Below are positions 7,967 through 14,134 of a stretch of DNA of 14,134 nt, one piece after another. This DNA comes from Caryophanales bacterium UBA6768. GTDB taxonomy: Bacteria; Bacillota; Bacilli; Bacillales_D; Amphibacillaceae. A program made the translations under genes and the position numbers. The DNA lies in contig DKGO01000181.1 in the NCBI GenBank assembly GCA_002453315.1, positions 1-14,134 on the forward strand, read 5' to 3'. Below the pieces are notes generated by a model that had not been told where the DNA came from, made no database searches, and saw only the letters and a list, made by a program, of their open reading frames with translations. Positions within the stretch are counted from its first letter, which is position 1; every line of letters starts with the position of its first letter.

Positions 7967-8947
7967 CTATGATTGTTGTAGCCATTTCGCTGCGTCTTTT
8001 GCAAAATAAGTTAAGATTAAATTTGCACCAGCACGTTTCATAGCTGTTAGCTGTTCTATCACTACCGCTTTTTCATCTATCCAACCGTTCATCGAGGCGG
8101 CTTTCACCATCGCATACTCGCCACTCACACTATAAATAACAACGGGTAGATCAAACTGGTTCCTTACTTCCCTAACAATATCCAAATAAGCCAACCCAGG
8201 TTTCACAATAATAAAATCAGCTCCCTCTTCGACATCTGTTGCCACTTCTCTAAGGGCCTCCAGTCGATTAGCAGGATCCATTTGATACGTTTTCCGATCC
8301 CCGAATGATGGGGTACTATCTGCAGCATCTCGAAATGGGCCATAAAAAGCAGAAGCATACTTTACCGCATAAGACATGATAGGAATCTGTTCAAATCCGG
8401 CTTTATTCAGCGCTTGTCTAATCGTGACAACAAACCCATCCATCATATTTGAAGGGGCGATTATATCCGCTCCAGCCCTTGCTTGGGACACCGCCGTACG
8501 TGTTAACAGTTCAAGTGACGGATCATTAGCAACGTCTTCCCCTACGATGACACCACAATGGCCATGTGACGTGTATTCACATAAACACGTGTCAGCAACC
8601 ACTAACATGTCCGGCACATTCTGTTTAATTAATCGCGTTGCTTCTTGGATAATCCCTTGCACGATAAAAGCGCCCGTACCTGTTTCATCTTTTTCCTTGG
8701 GAACACCAAATAACATCACCGCTTTAATTCCTAGTTCCTTTATTTCCTGCACTTCATCGGTGAAGTGATCGAGTGACAGCTGGAAAACGCCTGGCATCGA
8801 CGGCACCTCTCGTTGTATGTTTTTTCCTTCAACAACAAATAAAGGATAAATGAAATCATCAACGGTCACATTCGTTTCCCGTACGAGCGAGCGCATTGCT
8901 TCTGTTGTGCGTAAGCGCCTGTGTCGTTTAAATTGATTATTTAACAT
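7967..8947 (-). CDS. hemB: Porphobilinogen synthase / delta-aminolevulinate dehydratase (HemB)
   Basis: Condenses two 5-aminolevulinates to porphobilinogen. I use the ATG at 8947, giving 326 residues and the usual [13 protein letters not shown] start; the longer frame from 8983 overlaps hemD and has no binding site. The two active-site lysines are Lys196 ([15 protein letters not shown]) and Lys249 (ADFIIVKPG). The three zinc cysteines are present in [15 protein letters not shown] (121, 123, 131), so this is a zinc-type enzyme. The hemD stop TAG and this ATG are separated by a single base. Its Shine-Dalgarno region (GGAGAGAAAGG) lies inside the end of hemD, so the two are translationally coupled. 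Confidence 0.96.
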   Translation of the reverse strand: MLNNQFKRHRRLRTTEAMRSLVRETNVTVDDFIYPLFVVEGKNIQREVPSMPGVFQLSLDHFTDEVQEIKELGIKAVMLFGVPKEKDETGTGAFIVQGIIQEATRLIKQNVPDMLVVADTCLCEYTSHGHCGVIVGEDVANDPSLELLTRTAVSQARAGADIIAPSNMMDGFVVTIRQALNKAGFEQIPIMSYAVKYASAFYGPFRDAADSTPSFGDRKTYQMDPANRLEALREVATDVEEGADFIIVKPGLAYLDIVREVRNQFDLPVVIYSVSGEYAMVKAASMNGWIDEKAVVIEQLTAMKRAGANLILTYFAKDAAKWLQQS

Positions 8948-8948
8948 A

Positions 8949-9719
8949 CTACTTATCTTTCCTTTCTCTCCTAATAAATTCATCGATCTTTTTCATCATG
9001 CCTTCAATTGTAAATGTGTCTGGTACCAATATGTGAGTAAATCCTTGTTCAAGAGCGCGTGATGCGGTTGTTGTACCAACACATACAATTGTTGAGGCTT
9101 TACTTCCTGATTCGCCCGTTAACTCGATAAATGCATCAACCGAGGAAGGGCTCATAAAGGTAATAAAATCATAGTTGTTCGTATTGATGATGTGTAGAAG
9201 TTCTTCTTTTGCTTCCGCATTTGTTCTTGTCTCATACACTGTCAAACTTTCGTATTGAATTTGGTCACGCTTAAAAGCGGCTTCTAGATCAGTTCCTGAT
9301 AACTGACCTTGAACAAGCAATACTGGCCCATTCGGACGATATTTTTTCAAAAAATCTTGTGCCATTGTTTTCGCATTGTATACATGTGGAATATAGTCCG
9401 CCTCATACCCAAACGCTTGTAATGCTTGATTCGTCTTTGGGCCGACAACTGCAAAACGGGCTTGTTTTATTTGCTTTTCTGCAAGATCCATTTGGTTAAA
9501 AAAACAGTTCACCCCATTAGCACTCGTAAACATAATCCATTCATAATGATAAGTAAGTTTCACCCTTTCTCGCTGACTTAATTTTGACGTGCACGTAATT
9601 TTAATTAATGGCGTGACAATCGCCTGACCGCCGTGATATGTCACCTGATCGGCAAATGCACCGGCCTCTCGTTCACCTCGAGTAATAAGAATACGTTTCT
9701 GCCTTAAGTCAATCGTCAT
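8949..9719 (-). CDS. hemD: Uroporphyrinogen III synthase (HemD)
   Basis: Closes hydroxymethylbilane with inversion of ring D to give uroporphyrinogen III. The family is poorly conserved, so the call rests on fold-level motifs and position between hemC and hemB. The 256 residues (family about 250-260) start [19 protein letters not shown]. The two-domain pattern shows in [29 protein letters not shown] and, in the second half, [36 protein letters not shown]. The ATG overlaps the hemC stop (ATGA, 9716-9719), with AAGGAG at 9731-9736. Coupling to HemC makes sense because hydroxymethylbilane cyclises spontaneously to a dead-end isomer if HemD is missing. Confidence 0.92.
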   Translation of the reverse strand: MTIDLRQKRILITRGEREAGAFADQVTYHGGQAIVTPLIKITCTSKLSQRERVKLTYHYEWIMFTSANGVNCFFNQMDLAEKQIKQARFAVVGPKTNQALQAFGYEADYIPHVYNAKTMAQDFLKKYRPNGPVLLVQGQLSGTDLEAAFKRDQIQYESLTVYETRTNAEAKEELLHIINTNNYDFITFMSPSSVDAFIELTGESGSKASTIVCVGTTTASRALEQGFTHILVPDTFTIEGMMKKIDEFIRRERKDK

Positions 9720-10648
9720 GATTGTTGAATCTCCTTGTTAACTGCCGAAATAATATCATTCGCTCCACGCTCAATTAGTATAGTTGCTACTTCCTGGGCT
9801 AATTTTTCAGGATCGGTTCCAGTAGTTTCATGCTCCAACACGTTTTTACCTTTAGTATCTGTCACCATACCGTGCAAGTGAATCTTTCCTTCATTAACAT
9901 AAGCATACCCACCGATTGGAGCTTGTTCTCCATCTTTAAAGCAACCGAGAAAAGTACGTTCCGTAAGCATCGCTTTTGCTGTTGCATCATCATGAATGGT
10001 CGATAAAATGTTGCGAAGTTCATTATCTGACGTTCTACATTCAATTGCGAGTGTCCCTTGTCCTATTGCTGGGACAAATGTATGAGTAGGAAAGCGCTCT
10101 GTAATTAATTCATGCCCAATACCGAGACGGTTCAGACCAGCCATCGCCAAAACAATCGCATTAAAATCTCCGTGAAGCATCTGCTCAATCCGAGAATCAA
10201 TTGGCCCACGAATCCACTTCGTTTGAATATCAGGACGTTTCCTTAATAATTGTGCAGCACGTCGTAAACTGCTTGTGCCAACAAGGGCTCCTTCAGGTAG
10301 TTCTAGGAGGCTATGGTGATGTTTGTTTAATAACGCATCCCTTGGGTCTTCACGAGTTGGTATCGCAGCTATCCCGAGACCTTTGGGTAAGGTAACAAGC
10401 ATATCTTTCAAACTGTGTACTGCAAAATCAATCTGTTCATCAAGAAGTTTTTCCTGGATTTCCGCAAGAAAAATACCTCTCCCACCCAATTTCGGCAAAG
10501 ATACATTCAGCTTTTTATCACCTGTTGTTTCGATTTCCTTAATTTCGATTGGGTTTTTCACACCTGCTTTTTTTAATTGCGCTATTACCCATTTGGTTTG
10601 GATTAACGCTAACTTACTCTTTCTAGTGCCAACGATGAGTTTACACAT
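9716..10648 (-). CDS. hemC: Hydroxymethylbilane synthase (HemC) lacking the cofactor cysteine
   Basis: The family joins four porphobilinogens into hydroxymethylbilane on a dipyrromethane primer bound to a cysteine. The 310 residues and most motifs are normal: GTRKSKLALIQT (7-18), VHSLKD with the catalytic aspartate (Asp82), REDPRDALL, GTSSLRRAAQLL, RGPIDSRI (usually RGNIDTRL), NRLG and PAIGQGTLAIECR. The cofactor loop, usually EGGCQVPIGxY or DGSCQVPIGGY, here reads CFKDGEQAPIGGY: the invariant cysteine is Glu241. The only nearby cysteine is Cys236, five residues earlier. The usual GGKGLFVKEIE reads GGRGIFLAEIQ, losing two lysines. The frame is intact, starts 5 bp after hemA with AAGGAG inside hemA, and overlaps hemD. 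It is therefore retained, but perhaps catalytically altered or dead. Confidence 0.9.
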   Translation of the reverse strand: MCKLIVGTRKSKLALIQTKWVIAQLKKAGVKNPIEIKEIETTGDKKLNVSLPKLGGRGIFLAEIQEKLLDEQIDFAVHSLKDMLVTLPKGLGIAAIPTREDPRDALLNKHHHSLLELPEGALVGTSSLRRAAQLLRKRPDIQTKWIRGPIDSRIEQMLHGDFNAIVLAMAGLNRLGIGHELITERFPTHTFVPAIGQGTLAIECRTSDNELRNILSTIHDDATAKAMLTERTFLGCFKDGEQAPIGGYAYVNEGKIHLHGMVTDTKGKNVLEHETTGTDPEKLAQEVATILIERGANDIISAVNKEIQQS

Positions 10649-10653
10649 TCTTT

Positions 10654-11943
10654 TCAGTCTCCTTTTGGCTCTGTTTCCTCTAGATTGAGACCAAAAATTC
10701 CTTGAAATAATTCAATCTTTTCTTGGCCCTCTTTGTTTTCTCCCATCTCTCTTGCTCGTTTAATCGGGGCTTCAAGTATTTGGTGGATGATGCTTTTTGT
10801 ATGTTTTTCTAGTACATTCATTTCCCTTTCTGTCAAATCAGGTAGTTTATTATAAATACTATTTAATGTATTTTCCTGTATGGATAACGCCTTTTCTCTC
10901 AGAGCTTTAATAGCTGGTACTGCGTCTCTCATCGCCATCCAATTATTAAATGACGACAATTCATACTCTAGTTTTTTCTCAATTTGTCTTGCTACTTTTT
11001 TGCGTGCTGCTAAATTTTTATCAACAACACCTTGTAAATCATCGATATCATATAAATGGACATTGTTTAATGTGTTAACAGAAGGATCAATATCCCTTGG
11101 GACAGCGATATCAATAATAATTAATGGTTTGTTTTGTTCGTTCCCTCGAATAGCCTGTAATGAATCTTTGGTAAAAACAACTTCATCTGAACTGGTTGAG
11201 CTAATTAGAATATCCGTATCTTTCAATACATAAAGGAGTTGCCCCATATGAACAGCTTTTGCATGAAATGGATGAGCAAGTTTTTTTGCCCGCTCTAGTG
11301 TCCGGTTAACAACGGTGATGTTTTCTACACCAGAAGCTTTTAAATTCTTTAGTGTTAATTCTCCCATTTCACCAGCACCTAGAATAACAACATGTTTATT
11401 TTCAATGCAGCCAAAAATTTGCTTCGCTAACTCCACTGCTACATAACTAATCGAGACAGATCGCTCACTAATCGATGTATCTCTATGTGCACGCTTGGCA
11501 AAAGTAATCGCTCTCTTAAATAATTCATTAAATACCTCTCCAGTAGTCTGCCCCTCCTGAGCAGTTAAAAAGGTATCTCTTACTTGACCGAGGATTTGAG
11601 TCTCACCGATGACCATTGAATCCAGGCCAATCATAAGTCGGAACAAGTGCACCACAGCCTCATCATTTACGCGATATTGGACATATGGAACAAGTTGATT
11701 CTCACTTAGATTGAACCAATCTAATAAAAACTGTTGAATAGTTACTATGCCACCTTTTATATCTTCAACGACAGCAAAGATCTCTGTCCGATTACATGTG
11801 GAAATAATCACATTTTCATGTATTAGATTTTCTTTTATTAGAACTTGCATCGCTGTCACTGTTTCATTATCAGAAAACGATATTTTTTCTCTAATCGCGA
11901 GAGGTGCAATTTGATAATTAATCCCTACTTTGACAATATGCAT
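10654..11943 (-). CDS. hemA: Glutamyl-tRNA reductase (HemA)
   Basis: First committed step: reduces glutamyl-tRNA to glutamate-1-semialdehyde with NADPH. I start at ATG 11943 (MHIVKVGINYQIAPLAIREK), which has AGGAGT (11951-11956) seven bases upstream and matches family N-termini; an extra 13 upstream codons in frame have no site. The product is 429 residues. The catalytic cysteine lies in STCNRTE (Cys50). GLDSMVIGETQILGQVR (107-122 region) is the substrate-domain signature, the NADPH loop is GAGEMGE (189-195), and the C-terminal dimerisation helices end with EKIELFQGIFGL. hemX, which follows hemA in Bacillus subtilis and helps control HemA level, is absent; hemC follows after 5 bp. Confidence 0.96.
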   Translation of the reverse strand: MHIVKVGINYQIAPLAIREKISFSDNETVTAMQVLIKENLIHENVIISTCNRTEIFAVVEDIKGGIVTIQQFLLDWFNLSENQLVPYVQYRVNDEAVVHLFRLMIGLDSMVIGETQILGQVRDTFLTAQEGQTTGEVFNELFKRAITFAKRAHRDTSISERSVSISYVAVELAKQIFGCIENKHVVILGAGEMGELTLKNLKASGVENITVVNRTLERAKKLAHPFHAKAVHMGQLLYVLKDTDILISSTSSDEVVFTKDSLQAIRGNEQNKPLIIIDIAVPRDIDPSVNTLNNVHLYDIDDLQGVVDKNLAARKKVARQIEKKLEYELSSFNNWMAMRDAVPAIKALREKALSIQENTLNSIYNKLPDLTEREMNVLEKHTKSIIHQILEAPIKRAREMGENKEGQEKIELFQGIFGLNLEETEPKGD

Positions 11944-11964
11944 GATATCTACTCCTCTAGAAGT

Positions 11965-11974
11965 TGATCGATCA
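11965..11974. promoter_or_regulatory. 10-bp perfect palindrome in the hemA leader
   Basis: TGATCGATCA sits 21 bp upstream of the hemA start codon, just before its Shine-Dalgarno. It could be a small operator or mRNA hairpin, or chance. Confidence 0.2.
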
Positions 11975-12010
11975 TCTATCACTAGCTAATCATAAAATGT
12001 CAGCTTTTAA

Positions 12011-12039
12011 TTTCATAGTTTAACATGGTCTATTTCTAA
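12011..12039 (-). promoter_or_regulatory. Tentative hemA promoter core
   Basis: On the minus strand TTAGAA (12039 to 12034) and TATGAA (12017 to 12012) are spaced by 16 bp; TAAACT (12022 to 12017) is an alternative -10. Both hexamers are weak matches. The 11-bp repeats ending at 12043 lie immediately upstream, where an activator would bind. Confidence 0.25.
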
Positions 12040-12040
12040 G

Positions 12041-12081
12041 TTTGTGAAGTGAATGTGAAGTAAGAGTTAAAATTTAGTTAA
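12041..12081. promoter_or_regulatory. Four hexamers at 11-bp period: putative ResD/PhoP-type operator between hemA and hemQ
   Basis: On the plus strand TGTGAA starts at 12043 and 12054, and AGTTAA at 12065 and 12076, exactly 11 bp (one helical turn) apart. On the minus strand this is TTAACT-5-TTAACT-5-TTCACA-5-TTCACA, pointing at hemA. Direct TT(A/C/T)ACA repeats with about 5-bp spacers are the known PhoP box of Bacillus subtilis. TTTGTGAA(T), seen here as TTTGTGAAG at 12041, is the described ResD motif. Both are OmpR-family response regulators. Which protein binds here, if any, is inference. Confidence 0.45.
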
Positions 12082-12101
12082 AGATGAACATATGCTATAG
12101 T
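12073..12101 (+). promoter_or_regulatory. Putative hemQ promoter with extended -10
   Basis: TATAGT (12096-12101) is preceded by TGC, giving an extended -10. A weak -35 (TTTAGT, 12073-12078) is at 17-bp spacing and overlaps the last repeat of the 11-bp array. A second TGATATAGT copy lies 25 bp downstream. Confidence 0.4.
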
Positions 12102-12145
12102 GAGACAAATATAAAGATGATATAGTGAGATAAATATGAAAATAA
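12096..12145 (+). repeat. 25-bp imperfect tandem duplication in the hemQ leader
   Basis: Positions 12096-12120 and 12121-12145 match at 21 of 25 bases, and all four differences are transitions. Each copy begins TATAGTGAGA preceded by TGn, so the duplication doubles an extended -10 element. The second copy runs into the hemQ Shine-Dalgarno (AAGGAG, 12144-12149). Confidence 0.8.
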
Positions 12146-12161
12146 GGAGAGGACAATAAAT

Positions 12162-12911
12162 ATGGTAGAAGCAGTGGAAACAATGGATGGATGGTATAGT
12201 CTACATGATTTCCGAACAATCGATTGGACTAAATGGAAGAAGGCATCAATGGAAAAGCAGCAAAAGGCACTCAATGAATTTAAGCAGTTGCTTACTGACT
12301 GGGAAGAAATGGAGGGAAACAAAAACGGAAGTCATTCTATCTATCAAATTATTGGTCAACAGGCGGATCTTATGTTTATGATTCTAAGGGCGACTACAAA
12401 AGAATTAGCCGCAGCAGAGACGGCTTTAAATAAAACAACATTTGCTGAGTTTCTTATTTCAACTTATTCTCATCTATCCGTAGTCGAGCTTGCCAAGTAT
12501 CGTCCACAAAAAGAAGGTGTTGATCCGGAAACATTACCAGAAATACAGGAGCGTCTAAAACCAATTTTGCCAAAATACGAGCATATTTCTTACTATCCAA
12601 TGAGTCGAAAACGTGAAGGGGCAGATAATTGGTACACTTTAGAAAAAGAGGAGCGCGGTAAATTACTTTACGAACATAGCCTAACTGGTCGAAAGTATGC
12701 GGGTAAAGTGAGACAAATTATTACCGGTTCGATTGGTTTAGATGAGTGGGAATGGGGCGTAACGTTGTTTACTGATGACCCACTACAACTAAAGAAAATT
12801 GTCTACGAAATGCGTTTTGATACAGCAACATCACGTTATGCTAAGTTTGGTAAATTTTTTATTGGAAACTACTTACCTAAAGATAATTTAAATCATTTTC
12901 TGCAAGTGTAA
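12162..12911 (+). CDS. hemQ: Coproheme decarboxylase (HemQ/ChdC)
   Basis: Last step of the Gram-positive heme pathway: peroxide-dependent decarboxylation of two propionates of coproheme III to vinyls, giving heme b. It belongs to the chlorite-dismutase-like fold. The 249 residues match the usual 245-255. The N-terminus (ETMDGWYSLHDFR) is characteristic. The catalytic tyrosine lies in HISYYPMSRKR (Tyr145), and the proximal heme histidine in GKLLYEHSLTGRKYAGKVRQ (His172). It is followed by the GLDEWEWGVTLF and RYAKFGKFFIG blocks. The start is ATG 12162 with AAGGAG at 12144-12149, slightly long spacing. It is divergent from hemA across a shared regulatory region, so the final enzyme can be set separately from the other eight. 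Confidence 0.97.
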   Translation: MVEAVETMDGWYSLHDFRTIDWTKWKKASMEKQQKALNEFKQLLTDWEEMEGNKNGSHSIYQIIGQQADLMFMILRATTKELAAAETALNKTTFAEFLISTYSHLSVVELAKYRPQKEGVDPETLPEIQERLKPILPKYEHISYYPMSRKREGADNWYTLEKEERGKLLYEHSLTGRKYAGKVRQIITGSIGLDEWEWGVTLFTDDPLQLKKIVYEMRFDTATSRYAKFGKFFIGNYLPKDNLNHFLQV

Positions 12912-13152
12912 TTTATATAATCGGCTACATCGTAATTGAACCCCAAAGTGCTGATTTCTTTGCATTTTAAAAATATAATAGCGCTACGTTTTTGATTATT
13001 CAGTAGATCATCATTGGCGTACATTTTAACATGTTAGCGAATGACATAAGGTTCAGATTAAATAGAACGGGTGACGTTGCTTGTCGCAATAAATTACAGT
13101 GCGCACGGAATGCTAAGTGAAAATGTCAATGAAAAGCACCGTAATAAAGTAC
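12912..13152. other. Region downstream of hemQ, no intact gene; possible element remnant
   Basis: About 240 bases with no ORF above 45 codons. The part from about 12970 to 13150 is less AT-rich than what follows and has an uninterrupted plus-strand frame between stops (13007-13117, 37 codons, including MLANDIRFRLNRTGDVACRN) and a minus-strand one of similar length. This could be a scrap of an insertion sequence, but I do not recognise it. Confidence 0.25.
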
Positions 13153-13184
13153 ACCCCTAGAATCTAGCTCTAGGGGTATTTCTT
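13153..13184 (+). terminator. Hairpin, likely the hemQ transcript terminator
   Basis: ACCCCTAGA (13153-13161) and TCTAGGGGT (13169-13177) are a perfect 9-bp inverted repeat with a 7-nt loop, followed by ATTTCTTAT. The T-tract is short, and the distance from hemQ (about 240 bp) is unusually long. Confidence 0.55.
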
Positions 13185-13421
13185 ATGGCAACATTAATTT
13201 TGAATTAAAGTTATTGGGCATGACTGCTTCTTACATGACAAGGTTTGCTTAAATATAACTCTAAACACATGCCATTTAGTAATTAGTTGTACTACTCTAG
13301 ATAAATTAAGTGATTTTTACCTTCTATCACAGAAACTTGTTGTATTGATATCTATGCTATAATGATTGTTTTAATTTATTCTTGAGTATCCTTTGCATTG
13401 TCGATACTAGTAAATGAGCCT

Positions 13422-13610
13422 AATTATTTTTGTATTGTTTTAAGATTAAATCGTCCAGTTCTCCGTTTACTTGCAAGACCTAGATACTGCTCAAGCCATC
13501 AATTTTAACTGTGTTTGTTATTCCTTTTCCTTCGATTAATTAATTCTGATAAAAATTGGTAAGAATTATCATGGCTTTTTTATTTACCTCAACTCGGTGA
13601 TTTGCTTTTT
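13422..13610 (-). pseudogene. Possible decayed coding remnant, unknown family
   Basis: On the minus strand one frame reads through about 60 codons with only two internal stops. It runs from roughly 13610 (ANHRVEVNKKAMIILTNF) past a TAA (LIEGKGITNTVKIDGLSSI) and past a TAG (VLQVNGELDDLILKQYKNN) to a TAG at 13422-13420. The residue mix is protein-like despite the AT-rich context, and ITNTVKIDG...VNGELDDLIL hints at a small beta-rich domain. No start site is preserved and no family is recognised. It could be chance. Confidence 0.25.
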
Positions 13611-13675
13611 AAATGTTCTAAAATTATTTATTAATTCTAATTCAGATATTTAAGAACAATTTTTTTCCTTATTAG

Positions 13676-13822
13676 AAACCATTGATAGTAAATTGCTCCA
13701 ATAAAGAAGAAAAACTAGGATATGAAATAGTTGATGGAATGTATTTAGGAATAAGGCCAGATTCACATCTGATTCTCTTGAATAATAAGTTGATACATTT
13801 TATGTATAGAATTAAAATCTAG
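13676..13822 (+). pseudogene. Possible gene fragment, 48 open codons without a start
   Basis: Between stops at 13673 and 13820 the plus strand reads 48 codons including KEEKLGYEIVDGMYLGIRP and DSHLILLNNKLIHFMY. The composition is protein-like. There is no start codon with a ribosome binding site, and another open frame overlaps on the opposite strand, so at most one is a true remnant. Confidence 0.2.
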
Positions 13823-13977
13823 TTCAAAAAGTTGATTACCGTCTTTGCCACCTGGAAAATGGTTTCAGGATTAGGGTGAGATTTGGAACTAATAAGTGCC
13901 ACATCTCTAAATTTAATAGAATCGTTCAGATTTTAAATGGGTGGAAATGATGAAAAATTTCCCCTTTCGTTATAAAG
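13819..13977 (-). pseudogene. Possible decayed coding remnant, unknown family
   Basis: On the minus strand a frame with one stop (TAA at 13935-13933) reads FSSFPPI, then NLNDSIKFRDVALISSK and SHPNPETIFQVAKTVINFLN, to a TAG at 13821-13819. The look is of the end of a real protein. A shift of one frame near the end would continue into FELDFNSIHKMYQLIIQENQM (to 13763). No family recognised and no intact start. Confidence 0.25.
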
Positions 13978-14134
13978 TCAGACAAATTTTACCCCCTAAT
14001 TAAAGCAGATACATGTGTTTTTAGGTATAAAAAATTAATCAAGGTTTTGAGCCTTTGGTTAAATCCGTAAAATTCTATTAAAACATTAAATTTATAAATA
14101 GCATTATATATATTTGTAAAATCAATCATTATTA

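Noticed and set aside
8376..8768. 130-codon plus-strand frame over hemB
   Set aside because: Antisense shadow of hemB; residue composition is that of a complement frame.
10648..10657. A hemX gene between hemA and hemC
   Set aside because: The gap is only five bases and no multi-spanning membrane protein is encoded anywhere in the window.
10323..10688. 121-codon plus-strand frame over hemC
   Set aside because: Complement shadow of hemC; no ribosome binding site and no known motif.
11944..12161. PerR box controlling hemA as in Bacillus subtilis
   Set aside because: I looked for the TTATAAT-type inverted repeat in the hemA-hemQ region and found no convincing match; the 11-bp direct repeats are the only clear signal.
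1..14134. CRISPR array, tRNA or rRNA genes
   Set aside because: No regular repeat-spacer array, no tRNA-like cloverleaf landmarks and no rRNA sequence were seen on reading both strands.

Overview
The window looks like a piece of a low-GC Firmicutes chromosome, most likely Bacillaceae. The reasons are AT-rich intergenic DNA, strong AAGGAG-type ribosome binding sites, TTG starts, a Gram-positive HemQ, and a group IIC intron remnant closely resembling the Oceanobacillus iheyensis type. No species can be named from the sequence alone.

Layout. Positions 1-1640 are a graveyard of mobile DNA. It holds a 37-codon signal-peptide ORF (probably a truncated secreted-protein gene) and a hairpin with a group IIC intron starting 7 nt downstream. 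The intron's reverse-transcriptase gene is frameshifted and cut off. An IS21-like terminal fragment, a structured inverted repeat and a broken IS5-type transposase follow. Positions 1690-3077 hold one intact orphan gene for a membrane-anchored acidic protein, with its own promoter and terminator. Positions 3240-11943 (minus strand) hold a tightly packed eight-gene heme operon, transcribed hemA-hemC-hemD-hemB-hemL-hemE-hemH-hemY. hemQ (12162-12911) is divergent from hemA across a 218-bp regulatory region. From 12912 to the end there is no intact gene, only a hairpin and a few scraps that look like decayed coding sequence.

Together the nine heme genes encode the whole coproporphyrin-dependent pathway after glutamyl-tRNA: HemA and HemL make 5-aminolevulinate; HemB, HemC and HemD make uroporphyrinogen III; HemE makes coproporphyrinogen III; HemY oxidises it; HemH inserts iron; and HemQ decarboxylates coproheme to heme b. 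The arrangement joins what in Bacillus subtilis are separate hemAXCDBL and hemEHY clusters, and hemX is absent.

Most worth a second look: (1) HemC has glutamate where the family has the invariant cysteine that binds the dipyrromethane cofactor, plus changes in the GGKG/FVKE motif, although the gene is intact inside the operon. (2) The hemA-hemQ intergenic region has four hexamers at an exact 11-bp period, like binding sites of OmpR-family regulators such as ResD or PhoP, followed by a 25-bp tandem duplication that doubles an extended -10 element in front of hemQ. (3) The layered intron and IS remnants at the left end can be partly ordered in time.
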